64,000 bases of DNA. Source: Gemmatimonadaceae bacterium (GTDB lineage Bacteria; Gemmatimonadota; Gemmatimonadetes; Gemmatimonadales; Gemmatimonadaceae). The notes below the pieces were generated by a model. The model did not search any database. It was not told where the DNA came from and was given only the letters and a program-made list of their open reading frames with translations. Shown piece after piece: positions 15,178 through 24,205 of this stretch. Made by a program: the position numbers and the translations under genes. The stretch covers positions 123,003 to 187,002 of the forward strand of contig JAUQWM010000040.1 in assembly GCA_030835125.1 (NCBI GenBank), in the 5' to 3' direction. Positions within the stretch are counted from its first letter, which is position 1; the number at the start of each line of letters is the position of its first letter.

Positions 15178-16992
15178 ATGGTGCAGGGCACGGCGTGGAC
15201 AGGAAAGGCGGGATGGATGGCGTTCGGCGGAGTCACGACGGCCTTGCTGCTTGGTGCCGGATGGTTGATGGGGGCGATACCTGGAACGGGCGCTCCGTCG
15301 CCTGACTACAGCGATCCCCTCACGTGGCTCCGCCTCGCCATCGTCGTATCGGGCGTGACGTCGGCGATCTTCTATGCCCGGTGGTCAGGGAGCCGAGTCG
15401 CGTCTGTCGAGCGCGACCTGGCCAGGAAGCGGGCGCGCCTGCGGGCCGTACTCGATTCGCTCACCGATGCCGTCGCGATCCTGGACGAGAAGGGCGGCCT
15501 CCTGGTGGCGAACAGCGCCATGGAGAAGCTCCATGACTGCCGGGACGCCGAGACGTTGCGCTGGCTGATGGCCAATGCCGCGGAAGAGCTGGAGTTCAGC
15601 CGGCCGGACGGGACGCCACTGCCGGCGGCGCAGTGGCCCGTGAACCGCATCCGCGCTGGTGAGATGTTGTCGCGTGTCCTGGTGCGGTTCCGCCGGCGTG
15701 GCGCGGCCATGTGGCGGGATCTCGAGGTGACCGGCTCCCGGATCGCGACCCCTCCCGGCGACTCCCCCCAGTACCTGCTGCTGCAGCGCGACGTGACCGA
15801 GATCAAGGCCGGCGAGGAGCGCCTGCGCCACGCGCAGCGCATCGAACTCGTGGGCCAGTTGGCCAGCGGCATGGCGCACGACTTCAACAACATCCTCACG
15901 GTCATCATGGCGGGTGCCGAAGCGGTCGAGGCAAGCCTGCCCGCGGACAGTCCGCTGCGCGGGGAGTTCGAGCAGGTGATCGCCGCGACCGAACGCGGGG
16001 CGGACCTGTCCAACCGGATCCTGGCACTCACCCGTCGTCAGGCGCTCAACCAGTGCCTGCTGCCCGTGTCGCAACTGGCAAGCGAGATCGCCCCCCTGGC
16101 GCGCCGGCTGGTGCCATCGTCGATCGCGTTCGACGTCCGGGACACGACCTCCCCGTCGGATGCGATCTCGGTCGACGAAGGCAGCATGGAGCAGGTGCTG
16201 CTCAACCTGATCACGAACGCCCGGGACGCCATGCCGGAAGGCGGCCGGCTGAAGCTGGAGATGGACTGCGTCGCTGTCGATGAGAGCTTCTGCGCCGAAC
16301 ACCCCGCCCTGGCCCCCGGCCACCACATCCGCATCAGCGTGATCGACAACGGGACCGGCATGGACACCGCCACCGCCAAGCGCGCGTTCGAGCCGTTCTT
16401 CACCACCAAGGACCAGCATCGCGGGACGGGACTCGGCCTCGCGATGGTTGACCGCCTGGTGACGGCGCAGGGCGGGGTGGCGGTCCTGAAGACGCTCCGC
16501 GGCCTTGGCACCACGGTCGAGATCTACCTGCCGCGCAAGGTCATGACACCGATGCGGGGGGTCGCCAGCATGTCCGACCTGGACTACGAGTCCGGCGCGA
16601 CGATCCTGCTGGCCGAGGATGACGACGCGGTAGCCCGCGCCACCTGCTCGGCGCTCGAGAGCCGCGGACATCGGGTCCTGCGCGCGGCCGATGGCCTGTC
16701 GGCCCTGGCCATCTACCGGCACCGGAAGGGCGAGATCGACCTGGTCATCTCGGACCTGCAGATGCCGGGCCTGTCGGGTGCGGACCTGATCACCGCGGTC
16801 CGGGCCGAGGACCCGCTGATCCCGTTCGTCTACCTGACGGCGTCCTCCATGCACCATGGCACACTGGCGCGACTGGGCGGCCACAACGTCACGCTCCTCC
16901 AGAAGCCGTGGAAGCGGGACGATCTCATGCGATCGGTGGACCGCGCCTTGCGCGCGGCGCGAAAGGCGAAGCCGGCCCTGGTCGCGCTCTGA
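15178..16992 (+). CDS. Membrane-anchored hybrid sensor histidine kinase
   Basis: A 604-residue two-component kinase. Two N-terminal membrane segments (about 13-33 and 50-66) leave almost no periplasmic loop. A coiled linker and PAS-like domain (about 80-215) follow. The H-box is GQLASGMAHDFNN with H234, and the ATPase has the N-box LNLITNARDA, DNGTGMD and GTGLGLAM. A C-terminal receiver (about 475-590) has D526 in LVISDLQMPG and a Lys in LLQKPWK. The HDFNN-type H-box is common in hybrid kinases of this class. No response regulator lies next to it; its output is unknown. Confidence 0.9.
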   Translation: MVQGTAWTGKAGWMAFGGVTTALLLGAGWLMGAIPGTGAPSPDYSDPLTWLRLAIVVSGVTSAIFYARWSGSRVASVERDLARKRARLRAVLDSLTDAVAILDEKGGLLVANSAMEKLHDCRDAETLRWLMANAAEELEFSRPDGTPLPAAQWPVNRIRAGEMLSRVLVRFRRRGAAMWRDLEVTGSRIATPPGDSPQYLLLQRDVTEIKAGEERLRHAQRIELVGQLASGMAHDFNNILTVIMAGAEAVEASLPADSPLRGEFEQVIAATERGADLSNRILALTRRQALNQCLLPVSQLASEIAPLARRLVPSSIAFDVRDTTSPSDAISVDEGSMEQVLLNLITNARDAMPEGGRLKLEMDCVAVDESFCAEHPALAPGHHIRISVIDNGTGMDTATAKRAFEPFFTTKDQHRGTGLGLAMVDRLVTAQGGVAVLKTLRGLGTTVEIYLPRKVMTPMRGVASMSDLDYESGATILLAEDDDAVARATCSALESRGHRVLRAADGLSALAIYRHRKGEIDLVISDLQMPGLSGADLITAVRAEDPLIPFVYLTASSMHHGTLARLGGHNVTLLQKPWKRDDLMRSVDRALRAARKAKPALVAL

Positions 16993-16998
16993 GCAGCC

Positions 16999-17370
16999 TC
17001 AGTTCACCATCCGCCTGACGCCCTCGACGAGGCGCGGCACGTTGAAGTTGATGAGCAGGCCGACAGGCCGCCCGCTCAGCTTCAGGTAGGCCAGGAGCTG
17101 CGCCTCATGGAGGGGCAGCACCTTGGTGACCGACTTCAGCTCGACGATGACGAGTTCCTCGACGAGCAGGTCGATGCGGTAGCCGACATCGATCTCGATG
17201 CCATCGTAGGCGATGGGGATAGGACGCTCGACGGCGACCCTGAGGTCGCGCTTCCGCAGTTCATGCGAGAGGCAGGCCTTGTAGGCACTCTCGAGGAGCC
17301 CGGGCCCGAGGACCGAGTGGACCTTGATGGCAGCCTGCAGGATCTCGCCGGTGATCACGTTGATCTCCAT
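16999..17370 (-). CDS. GxxExxY protein (PD-(D/E)xK nuclease-like fold)
   Basis: A 123-residue protein with the family signature GPGLLESAY at about 22-30. Downstream is a PD-(D/E)xK-like arrangement, GYRIDLLVEELVIVELKSV, where Asp and E-x-K would form a nuclease active site. The end (YLKLSGRPVGLLINFNVPRLVEGVRRMVN, here as two parts: YLKLSGRPVGLLINF and NVPRLVEGVRRMVN) is also typical. Biochemical function of the family is not established. It is convergent with the kinase gene. Its upstream side carries two tandem copies of the interspersed repeat. Confidence 0.85.
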   Translation of the reverse strand: MEINVITGEILQAAIKVHSVLGPGLLESAYKACLSHELRKRDLRVAVERPIPIAYDGIEIDVGYRIDLLVEELVIVELKSVTKVLPLHEAQLLAYLKLSGRPVGLLINFNVPRLVEGVRRMVN

Positions 17371-17442
17371 GCCGGAACTTCATCGAGCGCCGTCACCGTG
17401 CCGTCACCTGTTGGGTGCCGAGGGGCAGGATGACAGCCTTTG

Positions 17443-17570
17443 ACCACAGGGGTCACGGAGGTCACGGGGAACACCCGTGAACAGCATGATCCGGTGCGCT
17501 GCTGTTTTTTTTCAAAAGCACTGCCGTTTGCAGTTCTCTGTGCTCTCCGTGCCCCCTGTGGTGAACAGCT
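17443..17570. repeat. Interspersed repeat, copy 1 (full-length, tandem with copy 2)
   Basis: Opens with CCACAGGGGTCACGGAGG and closes with its near-inverse, CTCCGTGCCCCCTGTGG, about 110 bp later, so the ends can pair. The interior has a T-run and the segment TCAAAAGCACTGCCGTTTGC. It is about 90% identical to copy 2 at 17621. Short reading frames inside it encode His/Arg/Gly-rich peptides and are not genes. Confidence 0.85.
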
Positions 17571-17620
17571 TCTGGGGATCGCGCACCGGGCCGTCGTTGC
17601 ACTCCCCGAAACAGCTCATT

Positions 17621-17750
17621 CACCACAGGGGTCACGGAGGTCACGGGGGACACCCGTGGGCAGCAGGATCCGGTGAGCTGTTGTTTTTGTTTTCAAAAGC
17701 ACTGCCGTTTGCAGTTCTCTGTGCTCTCCGTGCCCCCTGTGGTGAACAGC
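17621..17750. repeat. Interspersed repeat, copy 2 (full-length)
   Basis: Same orientation as copy 1, 50 bp downstream; similarity continues past the repeat into TGGGGGATCGCGC. It has the same inverted ends as the half-repeats at 37.5, 48.5, 49.7 and 54.1 kb. It ends about 190 bp before the TPR gene. Confidence 0.85.
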
Positions 17751-17943
17751 TTTTGGGGGATCGCGCCCGACAAGAACTGCCGAGCTGCGCGCTTTGGCGA
17801 TCTGAAGCAGAGTCCAGCCACACTCGGCTGTTTCTGTTCGCAACGAATCGGGCTGGCAACACGTGACCGGAGTCTGCTGATTTGCAGTGGCCCATTCGCA
17901 CCGTGTGACCGAACCATCGACGCCTTGCTACGCGGGAGGATTC

Positions 17944-19602
17944 ATGATCGTCTCACTCAACCTCGCGCGCAGGGCCGGGAGTCGGCTCTTCGTCGTGCTC
18001 AGCGTCCTCCTCGCCGGCGCGGCCCGTCAGGCGATCGGACAGGACGGCCACCAGGGCGCTCATCTCGGGACGGTGGTTTTTCCCGTCAGTTGTTCGCTTC
18101 CCGCGCAGTCGGAGTTCAATCGCGCGGTCGCACTCCTGCACCACATGACGTATCCCCAGGCTCGCGAGGCCTTTCTGCGAGTCACTGCGCTCGACAGCAC
18201 GTGCGCCCTGGCGCACTGGGGCGTCGCCATGACGCTCTTTCAACCCCTGTGGCCAACCAGGCCTGACGCGGCTGCGCTGGCCCGTGGTTGGGCTGAGGTC
18301 GAGCAAGCGAAGCGGCTGGCCGGCACCGCGCGTGAGAAGCTGTTTGTCGCAGCCGCGGAGGCCTTCTTCCTCGACCCGGCGTCGCCTGACTACTGGCTCC
18401 GAATCCGCCGATGGGAACAGGCGATGGCGGATGCCTACGCGAAACTGCCTGACGACAACGAAGTCGCCGCCTTCTACGCCCTGGCGCACCTGGCGACCAC
18501 ACGCGCCGACACCGTCACGCGCGCCAACGCGGACCGCGCCGCCGAAATCCTCGTGCGGGTCTACGAGCGGAACCCGGATCATCCCGGCGCCATGCACTAC
18601 CTGGTCCATGCGAATGACGTTCCGACGCGTGCCCAGGAACTGCTCGACGTGACGCGGAAGTACGACGCGTTGGCGCCGAGGAACCCGCACGCGTTGCACA
18701 TGCCAACGCACATCTATGCTCGGCTGGGCGACTGGAACGCGGTCGTGCAGGGCAACCGCCGCGCCGCCGCGGCGGCATTGGAGACGCCGGCCGGTGAACG
18801 GGGCGAGTTCGTGTGGGACGAATATCCTCACGCGGTCGAGTACCTCGTGTACGCCTACCTGCAGAAGGGCGCCGACGATTCAGCCGCGACGACCATCGCC
18901 AGGTTGCGGGCGATCCGCAACCTGGAGCCAACGTTCAAGACCGCGTTCCACCTTGCGTCGACCGAGGCGCGTTACGCGCTGGAACGTCGCGACTGGGCCG
19001 CGGCGGCCCTCATCATCCCGCGGATGCCGCCAACACTGGCGTGGGATCGCTTCAGTTGGGCCGAAGCCATCTCCCGGTTTGCGCGTGGACTGGGGGCGCT
19101 GCACTTGGACAAGGTTGCCGATGCGAGGGCCGCAAGCGCGCGCCTCGATACCCTCGAGCGCACGATGGAGAAGGCGCGAGAAGGTCTCTTTGCCCGCAAC
19201 ATCCAGGTGCTTCGGCTGGAGCTCGATGGCTGGCTTGCCCACGCGTCAGGCGACAAGGCGGCCGGCGTGCGCATGTTGCGTGAAGCGGTCGAGCTGGAAG
19301 ACGCGACCCCCAAGCACGCCGTGACACCGGGGCCGACCATTCCCGCACGAGAGCTCCTGGGGGACTTGTTGCTCGCACAGGAGCAGCCACGTGCCGCCCT
19401 GGAGTCCTATCGGGAATCGCTGGCGCGGTATCCCAACCTGTTCAACAGTGTGCTGGGCGCCGCCCGGGCCGCGCGCGGTGCCGGAGATGCGTCGGCGGCT
19501 CGAACCTATTACCAGCAACTCCTCGAGGTCGCGGCCGGTTCGACGAGGCAGGCCGTTCTCGCGGAAGCGCGGACGTACCTTGCCCAAACACCCAAGCGCT
19601 GA
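17944..19602 (+). CDS. Secreted tetratricopeptide-repeat protein
   Basis: A 552-residue exported protein. The start at 17944 follows GGGAGGA and gives a signal peptide of about 33 residues ending near ARQAIGQ. The mature part is almost entirely helix-turn-helix pairs with TPR-like spacing, e.g. AREAFLRVTALDSTCALAHWG at its start and YRESLARYPNLFNSVLGAARAA at the end (both given in part). The middle contains PHALHMPTHIY and a His-rich NPDHPGAMHYLVHAND stretch shared with a group of uncharacterised TPR proteins. Periplasmic, probably a scaffold; no enzyme motif seen. Confidence 0.82.
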   Translation: MIVSLNLARRAGSRLFVVLSVLLAGAARQAIGQDGHQGAHLGTVVFPVSCSLPAQSEFNRAVALLHHMTYPQAREAFLRVTALDSTCALAHWGVAMTLFQPLWPTRPDAAALARGWAEVEQAKRLAGTAREKLFVAAAEAFFLDPASPDYWLRIRRWEQAMADAYAKLPDDNEVAAFYALAHLATTRADTVTRANADRAAEILVRVYERNPDHPGAMHYLVHANDVPTRAQELLDVTRKYDALAPRNPHALHMPTHIYARLGDWNAVVQGNRRAAAAALETPAGERGEFVWDEYPHAVEYLVYAYLQKGADDSAATTIARLRAIRNLEPTFKTAFHLASTEARYALERRDWAAAALIIPRMPPTLAWDRFSWAEAISRFARGLGALHLDKVADARAASARLDTLERTMEKAREGLFARNIQVLRLELDGWLAHASGDKAAGVRMLREAVELEDATPKHAVTPGPTIPARELLGDLLLAQEQPRAALESYRESLARYPNLFNSVLGAARAARGAGDASAARTYYQQLLEVAAGSTRQAVLAEARTYLAQTPKR

Positions 19603-19938
19603 CCTGCGTAAGTACTTGGATGACACGTACTTATCAGTCGTGCGCTGCGCAATTGTGATTAATCACGCCGTAACATATTGCAGAACAACAGGTTATGTCA
19701 GTCGCGACACAATGGGATGCCACGACGGTTTGTCCTTCTCCACCTCACTGTGCAGAACAGACGCGCGCCTGCAAAAAGTGACTGGCCTTCTGTAAATTGT
19801 TGTAGCGCATGGTGTTCGTGAGAACTGGTGTGGACACACAAGTGGGACTATCATGCGCCCCCACTTGCGGATCCGGATCGAGACCGGCATCCGCGTTTGC
19901 TTTCAGGACCTGGCCGCACCACAGGGGGAACAGACGAC
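19603..19938 (+). promoter_or_regulatory. 336-bp leader/promoter region of nrdJ
   Basis: No gene. It holds three paired elements: TAAGTAC (19609-19615) with GTACTTA (19627-19633); the perfect palindrome at 19655-19666; and CAAGTGGG (19839-19846) with CCCACTTG (19860-19867), which would form an 8-bp hairpin in the nrdJ leader. AT-rich blocks around 19640-19700 and 19785-19805 are promoter candidates. A canonical NrdR box was not found. Confidence 0.55.
19655..19666. promoter_or_regulatory. Perfect 12-bp palindrome GTGATTAATCAC
   Basis: Reads identically on both strands and sits in an AT-rich part of the nrdJ upstream region, about 275 bp before the ATG. Such symmetry suggests a dimeric transcription-factor site (CRP/FNR-like half GTGAT), but the factor is unknown. 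Confidence 0.45.
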
Positions 19939-22443
19939 ATGACCTTGCCCACCAAGCCACCCGCCGGCCCCACCGCGCTGTCCGCGAACGCGCGAACCGT
20001 CCTCGAAAAGCGGTACCTCATCAAGGACGCCAAGGGCAAGCCGGTCGAGACGCCCGAAGAACTCTTCTGGCGCGTGGCTACGGTGGTCGCTGAAGCCGAC
20101 CGTCGCTATGGCTCCAACGACGGAGCCGTCACCGAGGTCGCCGAGGCGTTCTACCGCCTCATGACCGAACGTCGGTTCCTGCCCAACAGCCCCACCCTCA
20201 TGAACGCCGGCCGGCCCCTGGGCCAGCTCTCGGCGTGCTTCGTGCTGCCCGTCGCCGATGCGCTCAGCAATGGCCAGGACGGCATCTATGACACGCTCCG
20301 CTCCATGGCGCTCATCCATCAGAGCGGTGGTGGCACCGGGTTCGGCTTTTCGCGGCTGCGCGGCAAGGGCTCGATGGTCCGCTCCACCACCGGGGTCGCC
20401 AGCGGGCCCGTCTCGTTCATGAAGCTCTACGACGCGTCCACCGACGCGGTGAAGCAGGGCGGCACGCGGCGCGGCGCCAACATGGGGATCCTGCGCGTCG
20501 ACCATCCCGACATCATGGAGTTCATCACCTGCAAGGAAGACCTCACGCAGGTGACCAACTTCAACATCTCGGTCGCCGTCACCGGCAAGTTCATGGAAGC
20601 GCTCAAGGCCGGCGGTTCGTACGACCTGCTCGACCCGCACGACCACAGCAAGGTCGTCGGCCAGCTCGACGCGAAGATGGTCTGGGATCGCATGATCGAG
20701 GGCGCGTGGCGCACCGGTGAACCCGGCGTCTTCTTCATCGACGAGGCTAACCGCTACAACCCCGTCCCCCACCTCGGCGCCTACGAGGCCACTAACCCCT
20801 GTGGTGAGCAGCCGCTCCTCGCCTACGACGTCTGCAACCTCGGCTCCATCAACGTCGGCATCCATGTGAACGACGGGAAGATGGACTGGGACGCGTTGCG
20901 GCGTGACATCCACCTGTCGACCCACTTCCTCGACAACATCATCGACGTCAACAAGTACCCGCTGCCCGAGATCGACATCCTCGCCAAGCGGATCCGCCGC
21001 ATCGGACTCGGCGTGATGGGCTTCGCCGACGCGCTGATCCGGATGGGAATTGCCTACGACTCCGATGAGGGCATCGCCTTTGCCCGGAAGCTGATGGAGT
21101 TCGTGGACGTCGAGGCCAAGAAGCAGTCGCAGCGGCTGGCCGAGGATCGGGGCGCCTTCCCGGAGTGGGCCCGCAGCATCTGGGGCCCGGACGCCACGTG
21201 CGCGCGCGACGCCAACGGCCAGCGCATCCGCCCGCAGCAGCTCCTCCGCAACTGCAACGTCACCACCGTCGCGCCCACCGGGACCATCTCGATCATCAGC
21301 GGTTGCTCGTCAGGCCTCGAGCCCATCTTCGCCGTTGCGTTCATGCGCAACCAGGCTGGCGTGATGATGCCGGACGTGAACGAGGACTTCATCGACGCCG
21401 CCAGGAAGGAGGGGTGGTATTCCGCCGAGCTGATGGAGCGCATTGCCAAGACCGGCAGCATCCGTCATCCCGAGGTCCCCGAGAAGTGGCAGCGCGTCTT
21501 CCGCACCGCGAACGAGATCGCCGCCGCGGACCACATCCGCATGCAGGCCGCCTTCCAGGACTTCACCGACTCGGCCATCTCCAAGACCACCAACTTCGCC
21601 CACACCGCCACGCGGGACGACGTGCGGACCATCTATGAGATGGCGTACGAGATGCGCTGCAAGGGCGTGACCGTGTACCGCGACGGCTCGCGCGACAACC
21701 AGGTGCTGTCCACCGGCGCGACCGAGGGTGCGGCCGCGGCGCGTGATGGTGCCGCTGCGGCGACTCCGCGCGAGATCGGCACGCTCAAGGGCGAGATGGC
21801 CGAGCTGAACGCCGAGATCGAGCGGCTCAAGCAGGCGCTGTTCGATTCCGAGGCCGAGAACCTGCAGCGTCGCGCCAAGCGCGCCCGTCCCGACCGCCTC
21901 CGCGGTACGACGATCCGCAAGGAGACGCCGCTGGGCACGATGTTCGTGAACATCACCGAGGACGAGAAGGGGCAGCCGTTCGAGGTATTCATCACGCTCG
22001 GCAAGGCCGGCGGCTCGGCCATGGCCGACGCCGAGGCCCTGGGTCGGTTGATCTCGCTGGCGCTGCGTTCGGGAATCCCGCTCATGAGCGTCCACAAGCA
22101 GCTTCGCGGGATCTCGTCCGATCGTGCGGTGGGGCTGGGTCCGAGCAAGGTGCTGTCGGTGCCGGATGCTATCGGGATCGCGCTCTACGAGTGGTACCAG
22201 GACAAGCAGGGGGTGCAGCAGGAGTTGCTGCGTCAGACGGGCGAGTATCCGGCGTTCGAGTCGGCGACTCCGGTTTCGACGCCGGTGGTGGTGCCGGTGT
22301 CAGGGCAGGGTGGGGAGCAGATGGAGGAGTATCGGGCGGACAACAAGTCCTTCATTGGCACGTGCCCGGATTGCGGGTCGCAACTGGAGTTTGCGGAGGG
22401 GTGCGTGAAGTGTCACGTGTGCGGGTTTAGTGAGTGTGGATGA
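19939..22443 (+). CDS. nrdJ: Vitamin B12-dependent (class II) ribonucleotide reductase
   Basis: Makes deoxyribonucleotides using adenosylcobalamin, without need for oxygen or a second subunit. The 834-residue protein shows the N-terminal RFLPNSPTLMNAGRP motif, the first active-site Cys in SACFVLPV, the GTGFGFSRLR loop and the NPCGEQPL motif (Asn-x-Cys-x-Glu radical-site residues). The C-terminal region has paired Cys (CPDCGSQLEF then CVKCHVCGFSECG), probably the redox relay. A coiled stretch near residue 620 (EMAELNAEIERLKQAL) precedes the C-terminal domain. The ATG at 19939 follows GGGGGAA; upstream in-frame sequence lies in the leader hairpin. Confidence 0.95.
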   Translation: MTLPTKPPAGPTALSANARTVLEKRYLIKDAKGKPVETPEELFWRVATVVAEADRRYGSNDGAVTEVAEAFYRLMTERRFLPNSPTLMNAGRPLGQLSACFVLPVADALSNGQDGIYDTLRSMALIHQSGGGTGFGFSRLRGKGSMVRSTTGVASGPVSFMKLYDASTDAVKQGGTRRGANMGILRVDHPDIMEFITCKEDLTQVTNFNISVAVTGKFMEALKAGGSYDLLDPHDHSKVVGQLDAKMVWDRMIEGAWRTGEPGVFFIDEANRYNPVPHLGAYEATNPCGEQPLLAYDVCNLGSINVGIHVNDGKMDWDALRRDIHLSTHFLDNIIDVNKYPLPEIDILAKRIRRIGLGVMGFADALIRMGIAYDSDEGIAFARKLMEFVDVEAKKQSQRLAEDRGAFPEWARSIWGPDATCARDANGQRIRPQQLLRNCNVTTVAPTGTISIISGCSSGLEPIFAVAFMRNQAGVMMPDVNEDFIDAARKEGWYSAELMERIAKTGSIRHPEVPEKWQRVFRTANEIAAADHIRMQAAFQDFTDSAISKTTNFAHTATRDDVRTIYEMAYEMRCKGVTVYRDGSRDNQVLSTGATEGAAAARDGAAAATPREIGTLKGEMAELNAEIERLKQALFDSEAENLQRRAKRARPDRLRGTTIRKETPLGTMFVNITEDEKGQPFEVFITLGKAGGSAMADAEALGRLISLALRSGIPLMSVHKQLRGISSDRAVGLGPSKVLSVPDAIGIALYEWYQDKQGVQQELLRQTGEYPAFESATPVSTPVVVPVSGQGGEQMEEYRADNKSFIGTCPDCGSQLEFAEGCVKCHVCGFSECG

Positions 22444-22470
22444 GAGCGACGAACGTACTCACATTGAAAG

Positions 22471-22495
22471 ACGGCGTCGCGGTTTGCGGCGCCGT
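22471..22495 (+). terminator. Terminator hairpin after nrdJ
   Basis: Arms 22471-22480 and 22486-22495 pair over 10 bp (one G-U) around a 5-nt loop, followed by TTCTGTC, 27 nt after the nrdJ stop. It marks the left edge of the lower-GC island. Confidence 0.65.
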
Positions 22496-22556
22496 TTCTG
22501 TCAGATGACGCTGTGGCAGCGAACCACGAAGCGCGCACGATTAAGCCGAGAAGGCA

Positions 22557-24095
22557 ATGCCATTTCCTCCGCGAGTTCGTCAAGAAGCGTTAGTTGCAGC
22601 GGCCCGGCATTGCTGCGTCTGCCGGCGCTACAAGGGGATCAAGGTCGAGGTGCACCACATCGTTCCAGAAGGCGAAGGAGGCTCAGACGAGATCAAGAAC
22701 GCAATCGTGCTTTGTTTCGACTGCCATGCCGATGCAGGGCACTACAACCCCAAACACCCCCGAGGCACTCAGTTTTCTCGAGGAGAGCTGCTTCGAGCAC
22801 GCGATGCTTGGAACGAGAGGGTACGCGATGGCTCTGTAGAAACGGCTGACGAAGCGTCTCCGGTTCACGCTAGGCACTTGATCTGCAAGAGCTTTGAGCT
22901 CCTGGCTGAAATCACCCAGGGTGATACTACGCGTTTTCCAGTCAAGAGTCCGCTACTGGCGGAGAGTCCCGCATTGACTCTCGCACGTGCCCTTGTTGTG
23001 GGGAACCCGACACCGTTCAGGCACGCAAGCTGCTACGGAGGCTCATTCGGCACGCTCGAAGAGTTCCTTCGCAACTATCCGGATGCGATCGTCAACTCGA
23101 AGGAAGATCGCACAGACGCCTACTTCAGTGCGGTGCGCCCGCCGGCGCTAGCCGACATCGAGCGTGTTCAAGAAGAAGATGCGGTGGTCCGAGAGATGGC
23201 CTTGCAGCGAATTCCATTTGCTGAGATCATGCGACCCGCAGTTTACCTTGAGGAATGCGGAAGCGATCGCTGGCAAGAGCTCTTTCGGCTGCGACCCCTG
23301 TGGGGCGTCTTCCTCGCGATGACGAACGTTTCGACTGAGCAGCTGGTCGTCGATCGCATTCTGGGGATGGACTGGACGATTGACTCCGGCTCGTATCACC
23401 ACGTGTCGAATGTGATGCGGAATGTCGCTGCGCCGATGAATCTACCGGGGGTCCCAATTCTTCCAGGTGCCACAGCCCTGGTTTGCACAGGACTGATTCT
23501 GGCGCCATTTGCGGTGCCACCGGAATTGGAGATGTCATCCAGTCGTTCACGGTTGGCGAACGGGAGTTTGCAGGATCTGACGCGCGTACGAATGCGCACA
23601 GCGGATGCGCTGTTTCACTTCTGGGGACCGACAATTCACCCGAGTCACGTATCGACGGTTCAACGTGGGCATCGTCGTGAGACAGAGATCCATAAACTAG
23701 ATCTCAGCAACGTCTACACGATAGAGCGATATTGGGAAATGGGCTCGTGCCCACATCTATTTGTCCGAAACATAGGGGGCAGACTGAAGTACCTAGGCGA
23801 ACTCCTCGCCCGGCTCCCAGGCATCGCGCATGAAGAGATCGTTCAACTGCCAAGAGACACAACAACCGTAACGATCGCCGAATTGGAAGATGAGGTAACG
23901 TTTATCCAGCGATTGGTTCATGGTGATCAAGTAGTCGCACAGAACGTCGTCCTAAGTCGTGGTGACACGCTCTCTTTCGCTACACCGAATCCGAGTACCT
24001 TGGTGATTGATGGCTACTACCTGTCAACTGGCGAAGGCTCCCCTCATCCGACGCGACGGGCGAACTTGATTGCTAAGGCGTTCGACGTACTCTGA
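22557..24095 (+). CDS. HNH endonuclease-domain protein with unknown C-terminal region
   Basis: A 512-residue protein. Residues 18-60 form a zinc-ribbon HNH nuclease: C19/C20-x-C22, H33-H34, N48 and C53-x-x-C56-H57, the Cys residues placing zinc around the beta-beta-alpha-metal core. The remaining 450 residues match no family I recognise. They are mixed alpha/beta, with patterns such as NPTPFRHASCYGGSFGTLEEF and YTIERYWEMGSCPHLFVRN. Base composition is clearly less GC-rich than nrdJ before it, a sign of transfer. It precedes a STAND-nuclease gene in the same direction, so a defence role (HNH effector or partner) is plausible but inferred. Confidence 0.75.
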   Translation: MPFPPRVRQEALVAAARHCCVCRRYKGIKVEVHHIVPEGEGGSDEIKNAIVLCFDCHADAGHYNPKHPRGTQFSRGELLRARDAWNERVRDGSVETADEASPVHARHLICKSFELLAEITQGDTTRFPVKSPLLAESPALTLARALVVGNPTPFRHASCYGGSFGTLEEFLRNYPDAIVNSKEDRTDAYFSAVRPPALADIERVQEEDAVVREMALQRIPFAEIMRPAVYLEECGSDRWQELFRLRPLWGVFLAMTNVSTEQLVVDRILGMDWTIDSGSYHHVSNVMRNVAAPMNLPGVPILPGATALVCTGLILAPFAVPPELEMSSSRSRLANGSLQDLTRVRMRTADALFHFWGPTIHPSHVSTVQRGHRRETEIHKLDLSNVYTIERYWEMGSCPHLFVRNIGGRLKYLGELLARLPGIAHEEIVQLPRDTTTVTIAELEDEVTFIQRLVHGDQVVAQNVVLSRGDTLSFATPNPSTLVIDGYYLSTGEGSPHPTRRANLIAKAFDVL

Positions 24096-24205
24096 TACCG
24101 CGGTTGGGCGGTGGCAGATCGCCCCTGTAGTCGACCCGCCGCACTAGCAGGTCATGCTGTGGAGTGGCGCTCAAGGGTTTCCTCTTTCTGGCGGTGTGTT
24201 TCAGA

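Noticed and set aside
17443..17750. CRISPR-like tandem repeats
   Set aside because: Only two ~130-bp units with inverted ends and a short spacer, no cas genes; the arms are dispersed elsewhere.
19801..19938. Cobalamin riboswitch upstream of nrdJ
   Set aside because: AAGTGGGAC, CCCACTTG and GAGACCGGC loosely recall its conserved boxes, but the core (GCCACTG and full B12 box) does not match, and B12 switches usually repress B12-independent isozymes.
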